Shown: positions 47,787 through 56,236 of the stretch, piece after piece
How the letters are laid out: every line of letters begins with the position of its first letter
Position numbering within the stretch: the stretch's first letter is position 1
Origin: Vagococcus fluvialis bH819
GTDB taxonomy: Bacteria > Bacillota > Bacilli > Lactobacillales > Vagococcaceae
Assembly: GCF_900163795.1 (NCBI RefSeq)
Contig: NZ_FWFD01000004.1
Coordinates: forward strand, 1 to 56,236
DNA length: 56,236 bases
Direction: 5' to 3'
The notes under the pieces: generated by a model
The model's database searches: none
Told to the model about the DNA's origin: nothing
Seen by the model: the letters and a program-made list of their open reading frames with translations, nothing else
Made by a program: the position numbers and the translations under genes

Positions 47787-48512
47787 TTAATATGTAATTC
47801 CCATGTTAGTCAATGCTGTTTGAATTTGCTCAATTTGATTCATTAAACTCTCTTTTTCATCACCTTGTGGCAAACTATCAACAGCAGATTTAGCAGTATA
47901 ATAATCATCTAATGTGAAATCTGACTGAACTTGTCCCTCTATGATAATCCGATTAATTGCTTCTTGCGCAACTTGACCACTAGCTGATTGATCAGAACTA
48001 GGTTTATCTTCGCTCGATCCAAGGTATTTTAAAATCCCCTCATAAAAATCATCTTTTTCGGGTATTTCTTTTACATCCTTAATCAACTCTTGTTTTGCTT
48101 CCAAAGAGTTTTTTTCTTCTTTAACTTGAACATCTTTTTTAAACGCATCCTCTACTAAAACAGGTTCAACAAATAATTCATTAAATCTTGTTTGGATATT
48201 TAGTCGTTTATTTAAATCCTTCATTATTTTTTGATCTTCTTTATCTTTTGCATTTTTCTCGAAAGAATTGATTTTTTGCTTTGTAACATCATTTGCTAAA
48301 AAGCCCTTTTTTTGATCAGAATATAATGACGTTAAATCCTCTTTTGTTTTAGAATCATCTTTTGATTTAGTTTTAGACTGTTTTGTCTTTACATTAGATG
48401 TTTCACCTAACATGCTTGTTTGACTTTTTTCGTATCTACTCCCTATAATAAATGCCCCCATTGCAAAAACAATAGAAATAAACAACCAAATTACTTTATT
48501 TATTTTTTTCAT
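47787..48512 (-). CDS. Membrane-anchored extracytoplasmic protein of unknown function
   Basis: 241 residues. Residues 8-26 form one N-terminal membrane segment (VIWLFISIVFAMGAFIIG) without a clear cleavage site, so the protein is probably anchored with the rest outside. A lysine/serine-rich linker (about 40-60) and two helical charged regions follow, then a serine-rich stretch (SSEDKPSSDQSASGQ) and a C-terminal helical part. AAGGAGGAG precedes the ATG. It sits between tuf and rpsJ with its own terminator. The layout recalls cell-division or wall-associated anchors, but I do not recognise the family. Confidence 0.75.
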   Translation of the reverse strand: MKKINKVIWLFISIVFAMGAFIIGSRYEKSQTSMLGETSNVKTKQSKTKSKDDSKTKEDLTSLYSDQKKGFLANDVTKQKINSFEKNAKDKEDQKIMKDLNKRLNIQTRFNELFVEPVLVEDAFKKDVQVKEEKNSLEAKQELIKDVKEIPEKDDFYEGILKYLGSSEDKPSSDQSASGQVAQEAINRIIIEGQVQSDFTLDDYYTAKSAVDSLPQGDEKESLMNQIEQIQTALTNMGITY

Positions 48513-48586
48513 TCTTGGACTCCTCCTTACACATTTTAGTATCCTATGTTATAAATTTACGCGTTTAAGTTTAAATTATAACATAA

Positions 48587-48620
48587 CAAAAAAAGGTTGA
48601 AAACAAAAGTTTTCAACCTT
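48587..48620 (-). terminator. Terminator after tuf
   Basis: A perfect 12-bp stem (AAGGTTGAAAAC with GTTTTCAACCTT, 4-base loop) is followed by seven U residues on the minus strand. It closes the str operon. Confidence 0.92.
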
Positions 48621-48669
48621 ACGTCCGGACACGTGTTACTTTGTTACTTATTTGAAAGATAATTAAGAA

Positions 48670-49857
48670 TTATCCTAAGATTTCAGATACAACACCTGAA
48701 CCAACAGTACGTCCACCCTCACGGATAGAGAAACGAGTACCATCTTCGATAGCGATTGGGTGGATTAATTCCACTTCCATAGCTACGTTATCACCAGGCA
48801 TAACCATTTCGATACCTTCTGGTAATTGACAAACGCCAGTTACGTCAGTAGTACGGAAATAGAATTGTGGGCGGTAGTTAGTGAAGAATGGAGTATGACG
48901 TCCACCTTCTTCTTTAGATAAAACATAAACTTCCGCTTTGAATTTTGTATGTGGAGTGATTGTTCCTGGAGCTGCTAATACTTGTCCACGTTGGATATCT
49001 TCACGAGCTACCCCACGTAATAAAGCACCGATGTTATCGCCAGCTTCAGCGTAATCTAATAATTTACGGAACATTTCAACACCTGTAACAGTTGATTTAG
49101 CAGTAGCTTCAGCAATACCTACTAATTCAACTTCGTCACCAACACGTACTTGTCCACGTTCAACACGTCCTGTAGCAACAGTTCCACGTCCAGTAATTGA
49201 GAACACATCCTCAACTGGCATCATGAATGGTTTGTCAGTTTGACGTTCTGGAGTTGGGATATACTCATCAACAGCAGCCATTAATTCTAAGATTTTTTCT
49301 TCGTAAGAAGCTTCACCTTCTAATGCTTTAAGAGCTGAACCAGCGATAACTGGAGTGTCATCACCAGGGAAATCGTAATCTGATAATAAGTCACGAACTT
49401 CCATTTCAACTAATTCTAATAATTCTTCATCATCAACCATATCCATTTTGTTTAAGAAAACAACGATGTATGGTACACCAACGTTACGAGATAAAAGGAT
49501 ATGCTCGCGAGTTTGTGGCATTGGGCCATCAGCAGCAGATACTACTAAGATAGCACCGTCCATTTGAGCAGCACCAGTGATCATGTTTTTAACATAATCC
49601 GCATGTCCTGGACAATCCACGTGAGCGTAGTGACGAGTTTCTGTTTCATATTCGATATGAGAAGTGTTGATCGTGATTCCACGTTCTTTTTCTTCTGGAG
49701 CGTTATCGATATCAGCGTAGTTTTGAGCTTCACCGAAACCATTTTTTGCTAATACTGTAGCGATTGCTGCAGATAAAGTTGTTTTACCGTGATCGACATG
49801 TCCGATTGTTCCGATGTTTACATGGGATTTCGAGCGGTCAAATTTTTCTTTTGCCAT
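48670..49857 (-). CDS. tuf: Elongation factor Tu
   Basis: 395 residues: G1 [10 protein letters not shown]2 region [13 protein letters not shown]3 DCPGHADY and G4 NKMD, then the two beta-barrel domains. It delivers aminoacyl-tRNA. AGGAGG precedes the ATG. It lies 122 bp after fusA, in a gap that contains a 13-bp hairpin. Confidence 0.99.
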   Translation of the reverse strand: MAKEKFDRSKSHVNIGTIGHVDHGKTTLSAAIATVLAKNGFGEAQNYADIDNAPEEKERGITINTSHIEYETETRHYAHVDCPGHADYVKNMITGAAQMDGAILVVSAADGPMPQTREHILLSRNVGVPYIVVFLNKMDMVDDEELLELVEMEVRDLLSDYDFPGDDTPVIAGSALKALEGEASYEEKILELMAAVDEYIPTPERQTDKPFMMPVEDVFSITGRGTVATGRVERGQVRVGDEVELVGIAEATAKSTVTGVEMFRKLLDYAEAGDNIGALLRGVAREDIQRGQVLAAPGTITPHTKFKAEVYVLSKEEGGRHTPFFTNYRPQFYFRTTDVTGVCQLPEGIEMVMPGDNVAMEVELIHPIAIEDGTRFSIREGGRTVGSGVVSEILG

Positions 49858-49979
49858 TTTGTATAATTCCTCCTAAAAGATGAAAGTTATTTTTATAATA
49901 TATTGAAGAAGGAATAAAATCAAATTTCATTCCTTCGACTATTCATTTTACATGAAATCTAGGAAAATGCCTAGTCATT

Positions 49980-52067
49980 CTAATCAGCAGATCCACCATT
50001 TTTCTTGATGATTTCTTCTTGAATAGATTTTGGTACGTCTTCATAGTGGTTAAATACCATCATAAATGTACCACGTCCTTGAGTTGCAGAACGTAATGTT
50101 GTTGCGTATCCAAACATTTCAGCTAATGGCACAAGTGCGTTAACAATTTGTGAATTTCCATGAGCTTCCATACCTTCAACACGTCCACGACGACTTGTTA
50201 CATGTCCCATAATGTCTCCTAAATATTCTTCAGGAACTGTTACAGTAACTTTCATCATTGGTTCTAAGATTGCTGGTTGAGCTTTCTTAGCTGCGGCACG
50301 TAATGCCATAGATGCTGCCACACGGAATGCCGTTTCATTTGAATCGACATCATGATATGAACCATCATAAAGTTTAGCTTTAATATCTACTAACGGATAA
50401 CCAGCAAGAACACCATTGTTCATAGATTCTGCTAATCCTTTTTCAACAGCTGGGATGTATTCACGTGGAACCACACCACCAACGATTGCGTTTTCGAATT
50501 CAAAGCCTTTTCCTTCTTCATTAGGTGTAAATTCAACCCAGACATGTCCGTATTGACCTTTACCACCAGATTGACGAACGAATTTACCTTCTGCTTGAGT
50601 AAGAGGTGCTCTAAATGTTTCACGGTATGAAACTTGAGGTGCTCCTACATTAGCTTCTACTCTAAATTCACGTCTCATACGGTCTACTAAAACGTCTAAG
50701 TGTAATTCACCCATACCAGAGATAACTGTTTCTCCAGTTTCAACGTTTGTTTCAACTCGGAATGAAGGATCTTCTTCAGCAAGTTTTTGTAAAGCAACAC
50801 CCATTTTATCTTGGTCAGCTTTAGATTTAGGTTCTACGGCTACTTGAATAACTGGTTCTGGGAACTCAATTGATTCTAAGATAACTGGTGCATCAAGTGC
50901 ACACAAAGTATCCCCTGTTGTTGTATCTTTCAAACCAACAGCTGCTGCAATATCACCAGAATAAACTTGGTTTATTTCTTCACGGCTATTTGCATGCATT
51001 TGTAGGATACGTCCGATACGTTCTTTTTTGTCTTTAGAAGCGTTCAATACATATGATCCGCTTTCTAAAGTTCCTGAATAAACACGGAAGAAAGTTAAAC
51101 GTCCAACGAATGGATCTGTCATAACTTTAAATGCTAATGATGCAAACGGAGCAGTATCATCAGCAGGACGAGTTGTTTCTTCTTCTGTTTTAGTATCAGT
51201 TCCTTTAATTGCTTCAACATCCGTTGGAGCAGGTAAGTAATCTAATACCGCATCAAGCATTAACTGAACACCTTTATTTTTAAAGGCTGATCCAGCCATT
51301 ACTGGGAAGAATTCAACATTTATCGTCGCACGACGAATACCAGCTTTTAATTCTTCAATAGAGATTTCTTCTCCATCTAAGTATTTCATCATTAAATCTT
51401 CATCAGTTTCAGCTACCGCTTCAACTAATTTTTCACGCCATTCAATTGCTTGTTCCATATACTCTTCAGGAATTTCTTCCTCACGGATGTCAGTTCCTAA
51501 ATCATTTGTATAGATTTCAGCTTTCATCGTGATTAAATCAATAATTCCTGTGAAGTTATCTTCTGCACCAATTGGTAATTGAATTGGATGAGCATTTGCT
51601 TGTAAGCGATCATGTAAAGATTTTACAGAATACAAGAAATCTGCACCAATTTTATCCATTTTATTACAGAAAACGATACGTGGAACTTTATAATCAGTCG
51701 CTTGACGCCAAACTGTTTCTGTTTGAGGTTCAACACCTGATTGTGAATCAAGAACCGTTACAGCACCATCTAATACGCGTAGTGAACGTTGAACTTCAAT
51801 AGTGAAATCCACATGTCCTGGTGTATCGATGATATTAACTCGGTAACCTTTCCACTGTGCAGTTGTTGCTGCAGAAGTGATTGTGATACCACGTTCTTGT
51901 TCTTGTTCCATCCAGTCCATTTGTGAAGCTCCTTCATGAGTTTCACCAAGTTTATGGATTTTACCTGTATAATAAAGGATACGCTCTGTTGTTGTTGTTT
52001 TACCAGCATCAACATGGGCCATAATTCCAATATTACGTGTATTATCTAACGAGAATTCTCTTGCCAT
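49980..52067 (-). CDS. fusA: Elongation factor G
   Basis: 695 residues: G1 [12 protein letters not shown]2 [13 protein letters not shown]3 DTPGHVDF and G4 NKMDKIGAD, then domains II-V with the YRETFRAPL and RRGRVEGME regions. It drives translocation and ribosome recycling. GAGGAG precedes the ATG. Second last gene of the str operon. Confidence 0.99.
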   Translation of the reverse strand: MAREFSLDNTRNIGIMAHVDAGKTTTTERILYYTGKIHKLGETHEGASQMDWMEQEQERGITITSAATTAQWKGYRVNIIDTPGHVDFTIEVQRSLRVLDGAVTVLDSQSGVEPQTETVWRQATDYKVPRIVFCNKMDKIGADFLYSVKSLHDRLQANAHPIQLPIGAEDNFTGIIDLITMKAEIYTNDLGTDIREEEIPEEYMEQAIEWREKLVEAVAETDEDLMMKYLDGEEISIEELKAGIRRATINVEFFPVMAGSAFKNKGVQLMLDAVLDYLPAPTDVEAIKGTDTKTEEETTRPADDTAPFASLAFKVMTDPFVGRLTFFRVYSGTLESGSYVLNASKDKKERIGRILQMHANSREEINQVYSGDIAAAVGLKDTTTGDTLCALDAPVILESIEFPEPVIQVAVEPKSKADQDKMGVALQKLAEEDPSFRVETNVETGETVISGMGELHLDVLVDRMRREFRVEANVGAPQVSYRETFRAPLTQAEGKFVRQSGGKGQYGHVWVEFTPNEEGKGFEFENAIVGGVVPREYIPAVEKGLAESMNNGVLAGYPLVDIKAKLYDGSYHDVDSNETAFRVAASMALRAAAKKAQPAILEPMMKVTVTVPEEYLGDIMGHVTSRRGRVEGMEAHGNSQIVNALVPLAEMFGYATTLRSATQGRGTFMMVFNHYEDVPKSIQEEIIKKNGGSAD

Positions 52068-52116
52068 CTTAAATTGTTTCTCCTCTCTTATTGTAGTTCA
52101 ATGTTATCAATACTTA

Positions 52117-52146
52117 ATCTATAGTAAGCTTTTACTCACTATAGAT
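52117..52146 (-). other. Hairpin between rpsG and fusA
   Basis: A perfect 9-bp stem (ATCTATAGT with ACTATAGAT, 12-base loop) lies 10 bases after the rpsG stop. It has no U run, so it is not a terminator. It may stabilise or process the mRNA. Confidence 0.55.
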
Positions 52147-52155
52147 AAGAGGATT

Positions 52156-52626
52156 TTACCAACGGTAATGTGCAAATGCTCTGTTGGCTTCAGCCATTTT
52201 ATGTACGTCTTCACGTTTCTTAACAGAAGCGCCAGAATTGTTAGCAGCATCCATAATTTCTTTAGCTAAACGTTGATCCATAGTGTGCTCTCCACGTAAA
52301 CGTGCATAGTTCACTAACCAACGTAAGCCTAAAGTAGAACGACGCTCTGGGCGAACTTCAACTGGTACTTGATAGTTAGAACCACCAACACGGCGAGCTT
52401 TAACTTCAAGAACAGGCATGATATTTTCCATAGCTTGTTCGAAAACTTCTAATGGATCATTCCCTGTAGATTCTTTAATAATATCGAATGCATCATAAAT
52501 AATGCTTGAAGCAACACCACGCTTACCATCAATCATTACGCGGTTGATTAAACGGGTAACTAATTTAGAATTATAAATCGGATCTGGTAAAACTTCACGT
52601 TTTGTAACAGGACCTTTTCGAGGCAT
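52156..52626 (-). CDS. rpsG: 30S ribosomal protein S7
   Basis: 156 residues, starting [20 protein letters not shown], with the conserved [16 protein letters not shown] and [16 protein letters not shown] blocks. It nucleates assembly of the 30S head. Between rpsL and fusA. Confidence 0.99.
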   Translation of the reverse strand: MPRKGPVTKREVLPDPIYNSKLVTRLINRVMIDGKRGVASSIIYDAFDIIKESTGNDPLEVFEQAMENIMPVLEVKARRVGGSNYQVPVEVRPERRSTLGLRWLVNYARLRGEHTMDQRLAKEIMDAANNSGASVKKREDVHKMAEANRAFAHYRW

Positions 52627-52666
52627 GTGTAACTCCTCCTTCCAAGTATTTTATTTTTTAAAAGAT

Positions 52667-53080
52667 TTATTTCTTAGGTTTTTTAGTTCCGTATTTAGAG
52701 CGGCTTTGTTTACGATCTGTAACACCAGCAGTATCTAAAGCTCCACGGACAACATGGTAACGTACTCCAGGTAAATCTTTCACACGTCCACCACGAATTA
52801 AAACAACACTATGCTCTTGCAAGTTATGTCCAATACCAGGAATGTAAGCTGTCACTTCAATTAAGTTAGACAAGCGAACACGGGCATATTTACGTAACGC
52901 CGAGTTAGGTTTTTTAGGTGTCATCGTTCCCACACGTGTACAAACCCCACGTTTTTGTGGAGAGTTCACATTTGTTTGAGATTTTTTGAAACTATTGTAG
53001 CTCTTTCCTAAAGCGGGAGAGCCAGATTTAGTAGTTTGTGATTTACGAGACTTACGTACCAATTGATTAATTGTAGGCAT
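52667..53080 (-). CDS. rpsL: 30S ribosomal protein S12
   Basis: 137 residues from ATG 53080 ([20 protein letters not shown]), behind AAGGAGG; the frame opens 14 codons earlier in the leader. [11 protein letters not shown] and [13 protein letters not shown] carry the wild-type lysines at the two sites where streptomycin-resistance changes arise. It is the accuracy centre of decoding and the first gene of the str operon. Confidence 0.97.
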   Translation of the reverse strand: MPTINQLVRKSRKSQTTKSGSPALGKSYNSFKKSQTNVNSPQKRGVCTRVGTMTPKKPNSALRKYARVRLSNLIEVTAYIPGIGHNLQEHSVVLIRGGRVKDLPGVRYHVVRGALDTAGVTDRKQSRSKYGTKKPKK

Positions 53081-53229
53081 GATAGTTCCTCCTTCCTTAA
53101 AACTTCTTATAGACCCACACATCCAGGTGGTTCTTTTTTTTATTTAAAAAAATTAATGCAAGGTTACCTGCATTTAGCTCGTGCCTTCTTACTAGTTAGC
53201 ACGTCTTAACGAGACCTGTCCAAGCACCT
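53081..53229 (-). promoter_or_regulatory. rpsL leader with a possible attenuator hairpin
   Basis: About 150 bases lie between the predicted start and rpsL. A CGTGC/GCACG stem comes first. A hairpin of about 8 bp (AATGCAGG with CCTTGCATT, 53155-53174) then follows, with AATTTTTT directly after it. The second one could terminate transcription before rpsL. Regulation is inference. Confidence 0.45.
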
Positions 53230-53234
53230 TTGTA

Positions 53235-53264
53235 ACTATAGCATAGTAAAACAAAATTAGTCAA
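53235..53264 (-). promoter_or_regulatory. Promoter of the str operon
   Basis: The -35 box TTGACT (53259-53264) and -10 box TATAGT (53235-53240) have an 18-base spacer that ends in TGC, forming an extended -10. Confidence 0.75.
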
Positions 53265-53362
53265 TAGTTTTTTAGATATTTTTTTAATAATTTCTATCTT
53301 TCAATTTATCCTAGATATGATTACAATAAAGGTATATAACAAAATTTACTTGGAGGCGACTT

Positions 53363-54043
53363 ATGAATTTAAAACAAATGGTTGGCGTTGAATCTGCAAA
53401 ATATGTCAAAAATGGGATGACTGTTGGCTTGGGAACTGGCTCAACAGCATTTTATATGGTAGAAGAAATCGGTCGACGTATGCGAGAAGAAAACCTTGAT
53501 ATCACTGGTGTAACTACTTCTAAAGCCACGGAAAAACAAGCAAAAGAGTTAGGTATCCCTTTAAAAAGTATTGATGAAGTAGATCATGTAGATATTACAA
53601 TTGATGGTGCCGATGAAATTTCTAAAGATTTTCATGGTATTAAAGGTGGTGGTGCTGCCCTCTTATTCGAAAAAATCGTTGCTACTTATTCTAAGGAAAC
53701 TATTTGGATCGTTGACGAATCTAAGATGGTGGATAAACTAGGTGCATTTCCATTGCCTGTTGAAGTTATCCCATATGGTAGCAATCAACTATTACATTTA
53801 TTTAACAGTAAAGAATTGAATCCTAAAATTAGAGTACAAGATAATGGTAATCCTTTGCTAACTGACAGTAAAAATTATATTATTGACTTGTATTTAAAAG
53901 AAATCGATGAGCCAAAAGAATTAGCAACATGGTTAGATCATCAAGTCGGTGTAGTAGAACATGGCCTATTCTTAGATATGGCGTCACGGGTCATCGTAGG
54001 TACTTCTGAGAATGGTGTTCAAACAATCGAAGTATCTAGATAA
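53363..54043 (+). CDS. rpiA: Ribose-5-phosphate isomerase A
   Basis: 226 residues with [18 protein letters not shown] (phosphate loop), DGADEI with the catalytic aspartates and [14 protein letters not shown] with the general base. It interconverts ribose-5-phosphate and ribulose-5-phosphate in the pentose phosphate pathway. TTGGAGG precedes the ATG. It is divergent from rpsL across 282 bp and followed by gpmA, 19 bp on. Confidence 0.97.
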   Translation: MNLKQMVGVESAKYVKNGMTVGLGTGSTAFYMVEEIGRRMREENLDITGVTTSKATEKQAKELGIPLKSIDEVDHVDITIDGADEISKDFHGIKGGGAALLFEKIVATYSKETIWIVDESKMVDKLGAFPLPVEVIPYGSNQLLHLFNSKELNPKIRVQDNGNPLLTDSKNYIIDLYLKEIDEPKELATWLDHQVGVVEHGLFLDMASRVIVGTSENGVQTIEVSR

Positions 54044-54062
54044 CATAGAAAGGATGAAGAAG

Positions 54063-54749
54063 ATGAAAAAATTAGTTTTTGTACGTCACGGATTAAGCGA
54101 GTGGAATGCACTTAATCTATTTACTGGTTGGGAAGATGTAGATTTAAGTGATACAGGTGTGAAGGAAGCAAAAGAAGCTGGACAGAAAATTAAACAAGCT
54201 GAAATAACTTTCGATATTGCTTATACTTCATACTTGAAACGTGCCATTAAAACGTCTCATTACGTACTAGAAGAATCTGATCAACTATGGATTCCAGAAG
54301 TGAAATCATGGCGCTTAAACGAACGTCATTACGGTGCTTTACAAGGATTAAATAAACAAGAAACAGCTGATAAATATGGTGCTGATCAAGTTCAGCTTTG
54401 GCGTCGTTCATACGATACATTGCCACCATTAGTAGATCCATCAGATCCTAAATCTGCCTCACAAGATCCTAAATATGCTCTTTTAGATAAACAAAGTATT
54501 CCTGGCGGCGAAAATCTGAAAGTAACATTAGAACGTGCCTTACCATTCTGGGAAGATCACATAGCACCTTCTTTACTAAAAGGAGAGACCGTTTTAGTAG
54601 CTGCACACGGAAATTCACTACGAGCTCTAGCAAAACATATTGAAAATATTTCTGATGATGACATCATGGCACTAGAGATACCTACTGGCCAACCACTTGT
54701 TTATGAACTAAACGATGATTTAACATTATCAAAAAAATATTACTTATAA
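54063..54749 (+). CDS. gpmA: 2,3-bisphosphoglycerate-dependent phosphoglycerate mutase
   Basis: 228 residues from ATG 54063 ([15 protein letters not shown]), with the phosphohistidine in RHG; the frame opens 17 codons earlier, inside the end of rpiA. AAAGGA stands before the chosen start. [11 protein letters not shown] and [12 protein letters not shown] complete the active site. It interconverts 3- and 2-phosphoglycerate in glycolysis. An operon with rpiA is likely. Confidence 0.96.
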   Translation: MKKLVFVRHGLSEWNALNLFTGWEDVDLSDTGVKEAKEAGQKIKQAEITFDIAYTSYLKRAIKTSHYVLEESDQLWIPEVKSWRLNERHYGALQGLNKQETADKYGADQVQLWRRSYDTLPPLVDPSDPKSASQDPKYALLDKQSIPGGENLKVTLERALPFWEDHIAPSLLKGETVLVAAHGNSLRALAKHIENISDDDIMALEIPTGQPLVYELNDDLTLSKKYYL

Positions 54750-54751
54750 TC

Positions 54752-54788
54752 AAAAAAGAACTTGTCATTATGACAAGTTCTTTTTTTT
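54752..54788. terminator. Bidirectional terminator between gpmA and brnQ
   Basis: AAAAAAGAACTTGTCA pairs with TGACAAGTTCTTTTTT around a 3-base loop (16 bp). The brnQ stop codon lies in the loop, and its last codons form one arm. Confidence 0.92.
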
Positions 54789-56111
54789 ATCTATAAGTAA
54801 GCCAATTATCAATCCTAACAATGCAATTGTTATCCAACCTAACCCACTTGTAAAAAACGGAATAAATTTACTAGCAAAAGATAATAAACTAGATACAAAA
54901 GTTGATTCTTTTAAACTTTCCGGTAAACTATTTAAAGCATCAAAAAAACCAGCAAACATAGTTAAGTAAGTTACACATTTGAATACATCTGATTTATTCC
55001 CAATAAAACGATTAAAAAGTCCCATTAAGATCAATGTCATCGCTAAAGGATAGATAAACATTAAAACAGGAAGCGAGATTTGAATAATTTCATTTAAACC
55101 AACATTAGCAATCAGTGTAGCTAATAAAATACACGATACTGTAAAAAATGAGTACGATTTAGATGGATATAATTCATTAAAAGTTCTTCCAAATGCTGTG
55201 CTCAATCCAATAGCTGTTTTTAAGCACGCAACAATCACAATGGCAGCAAGTAAAACACTTCCTGCTGTTCCTAAATAATGTTGTGCAACCAGTGCTAAAG
55301 TGATACCTCCATTTTTATTTAATGAAAAAGTACCTAAACTCATTGCACCCAGAAGAGAAAGTAACGTGTAAATAATCCCCATTAAAATAATGCCTATAAA
55401 ACCTGATTTAGTTGCCTCTTTAGCAACTAGACTAGGTTTTTTTATACCTAAATTTTGAATATTTTCGATTATTATCATACCAAAGGCTAGAGCTGCTAAA
55501 GCATCTAACGTATTATATCCATTAGTAAAACCTTTGAAAAAAGCACTTGATTCATAGGTTGCCTGAACAGAACTTCCATTAACAGTTCCTAACGGATTTA
55601 TAAATGCTAAAATTAATAATGAAAATAGTAAGACTAAAAATAACGGTGTTAAGAATTTTCCAACATAATCTAATATTTTACTTGGTTTTCTAGAAAAAAA
55701 CCAAACAATCAGAAAGAAAAAGAAACTAAACATAAAAAGAGTTATCTTTTGACTGTTTTCAGGTAAAAAAGGGGATAATGCAATTTCAAATGATGTACTA
55801 GCCAATCTCGGCATAGCAAAAAAAGGGCCAATCACTAAATATAGAACAGTTGTAAATATTAAACCATATTTTTTACCAACCTTACTAGACAATTCATATA
55901 AATCACGACTAGACGATAAACCAAAAGCAATAATGCCTAAAAAAGGTAATCCTATCCCTGTAATTAAAAACCCCAAATTAGCTTTTAGAATATTCTCCCC
56001 AGCTTCTTGTCCCATTTGAATAGGAAAAATTAGATTTCCTGCCCCAAAAAATAAACCAAATATAAGCGACCCAACAAACAACCTTTCTTTCATGGATAAT
56101 TTTTTTTTCAT
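54768..56111 (-). CDS. brnQ: Branched-chain amino-acid transporter (LIVCS family)
   Basis: 447 residues with about twelve membrane segments, opening MKKKLSMKERLFVGSLIFGL and the conserved FFGAGNLIFPIQMGQEAG. These sodium- or proton-coupled carriers bring in leucine, isoleucine and valine. AAGGAG precedes the ATG at 11 bases. The gap to the tRNA-Glu terminator is only about 30 bases, so no T-box leader is present. Its stop lies in the shared terminator with gpmA. Confidence 0.93.
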   Translation of the reverse strand: MKKKLSMKERLFVGSLIFGLFFGAGNLIFPIQMGQEAGENILKANLGFLITGIGLPFLGIIAFGLSSSRDLYELSSKVGKKYGLIFTTVLYLVIGPFFAMPRLASTSFEIALSPFLPENSQKITLFMFSFFFFLIVWFFSRKPSKILDYVGKFLTPLFLVLLFSLLILAFINPLGTVNGSSVQATYESSAFFKGFTNGYNTLDALAALAFGMIIIENIQNLGIKKPSLVAKEATKSGFIGIILMGIIYTLLSLLGAMSLGTFSLNKNGGITLALVAQHYLGTAGSVLLAAIVIVACLKTAIGLSTAFGRTFNELYPSKSYSFFTVSCILLATLIANVGLNEIIQISLPVLMFIYPLAMTLILMGLFNRFIGNKSDVFKCVTYLTMFAGFFDALNSLPESLKESTFVSSLLSFASKFIPFFTSGLGWITIALLGLIIGLLIDKKKNLS

Positions 56112-56143
56112 TTTTAGAAAACTCCTTTTTATTTAAATAAACT

Positions 56144-56182
56144 AAAAAAGCTCAGAATTGAATTAATCAATTCTGAGCTTTA
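56144..56182 (-). terminator. Terminator after tRNA-Glu
   Basis: A perfect 15-bp stem (AAAGCTCAGAATTGA with TCAATTCTGAGCTTT) is followed by six U residues on the minus strand. It lies at the 3' end of the tRNA, upstream of brnQ. Confidence 0.9.
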
Positions 56183-56236
56183 TGACCCGTACGGGAATCG
56201 AACCCGTGATACCGCCGTGAAAGGGCGGTGTCTTAA
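56183..56236 (-). tRNA. tRNA-Glu (anticodon UUC), cut by window end
   Basis: The 3' part of a tRNA is visible on the minus strand: anticodon arm CCGCC-CTTTCAC-GGCGG with anticodon TTC, variable loop, T arm ACGGG-TTCGAAT-CCCGT, and acceptor strand ending GGGTCA. The CCA end is not encoded. The 5' portion (acceptor and D arm start) lies outside the window. Confidence 0.93.

Noticed and set aside
47446-47790. 114-codon plus-strand frame over the S10 leader
   Set aside because: It spans the leader and terminator region in antisense; there is no ribosome binding site or protein-like pattern.
56112-56182. T-box riboswitch before brnQ
   Set aside because: The space is too short and the conserved T-box sequence is absent; the hairpin is the tRNA terminator.

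Overview
The window comes from a low-GC Firmicute of the order Lactobacillales, most likely Enterococcaceae (Enterococcus/Vagococcus-like). The reasons are the AT-rich base composition, strong AGGAGG ribosome binding sites, the complete S10-spc-alpha ribosomal cluster followed by ecfA1-ecfA2-ecfT-truA-rplM-rpsI, a Lactobacillales-type RNA element after rplQ, PTS/PRD sugar operons with CcpA cre sites, and a Cna_B-repeat surface protein. Genus and species cannot be fixed from the sequence alone.

Left part (1-19.3 kb, accessory and housekeeping mix). A large secreted adhesin with tandem Cna_B repeats runs off the left edge. Its gene has a short leader containing an intrinsic-terminator hairpin. 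Next come a tRNA-dihydrouridine synthase, an lrgAB holin/antiholin-like pair, a DUF2187-like protein, a cold-shock protein and a secreted putative zinc metallopeptidase (HESFH motif). These are followed by a degraded lipoprotein gene, two GNAT acetyltransferases around a small unknown protein, and a DrrA-like ABC exporter with its own promoter. An esterase/ROK-kinase pair stands divergent from an AraC-family regulator. The block ends with a membrane-bound glycerophosphodiester phosphodiesterase, a frameshifted small gene and a 44-residue protein.

Middle (19.2-28.6 kb). A beta-glucoside PTS operon encodes a 6-phospho-beta-glucosidase, IIB, a PRD regulator, IIA, an unknown membrane protein and IIC. 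It has a good promoter with a cre site in its spacer, so catabolite repression is expected. Facing it is a two-gene unit, a Nudix hydrolase followed at once by a PLD-helicase-DUF3427 protein. This unit looks like an accessory nucleic-acid-processing or defence module and is the best candidate here for an under-described system.

Right part (28.9-53.3 kb, core). Nearly everything is on the minus strand. Transcription runs from the right: rpsL-rpsG-fusA-tuf, then an anchored extracytoplasmic protein of unknown function, then rpsJ through rplQ (29 genes including secY, adk, infA and rpoA). The L17 downstream element follows, then the ECF transporter energy module, truA, rplM and rpsI. Promoters and leader structures are visible before rpsL, rpsJ and rplM.

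Right edge (53.3-56.2 kb). rpiA and gpmA are on the plus strand. Converging on them is a branched-chain amino-acid transporter (brnQ), which lies directly downstream of a tRNA-Glu gene cut by the window end. Several listed gene starts (lrgA, ROK, helicase, rplM, truA, ecfT, infA, rplR, rplX, rpmC, rplB, rpsJ, rpsL, gpmA) were chosen by ribosome binding site and family length rather than by the longest open frame.
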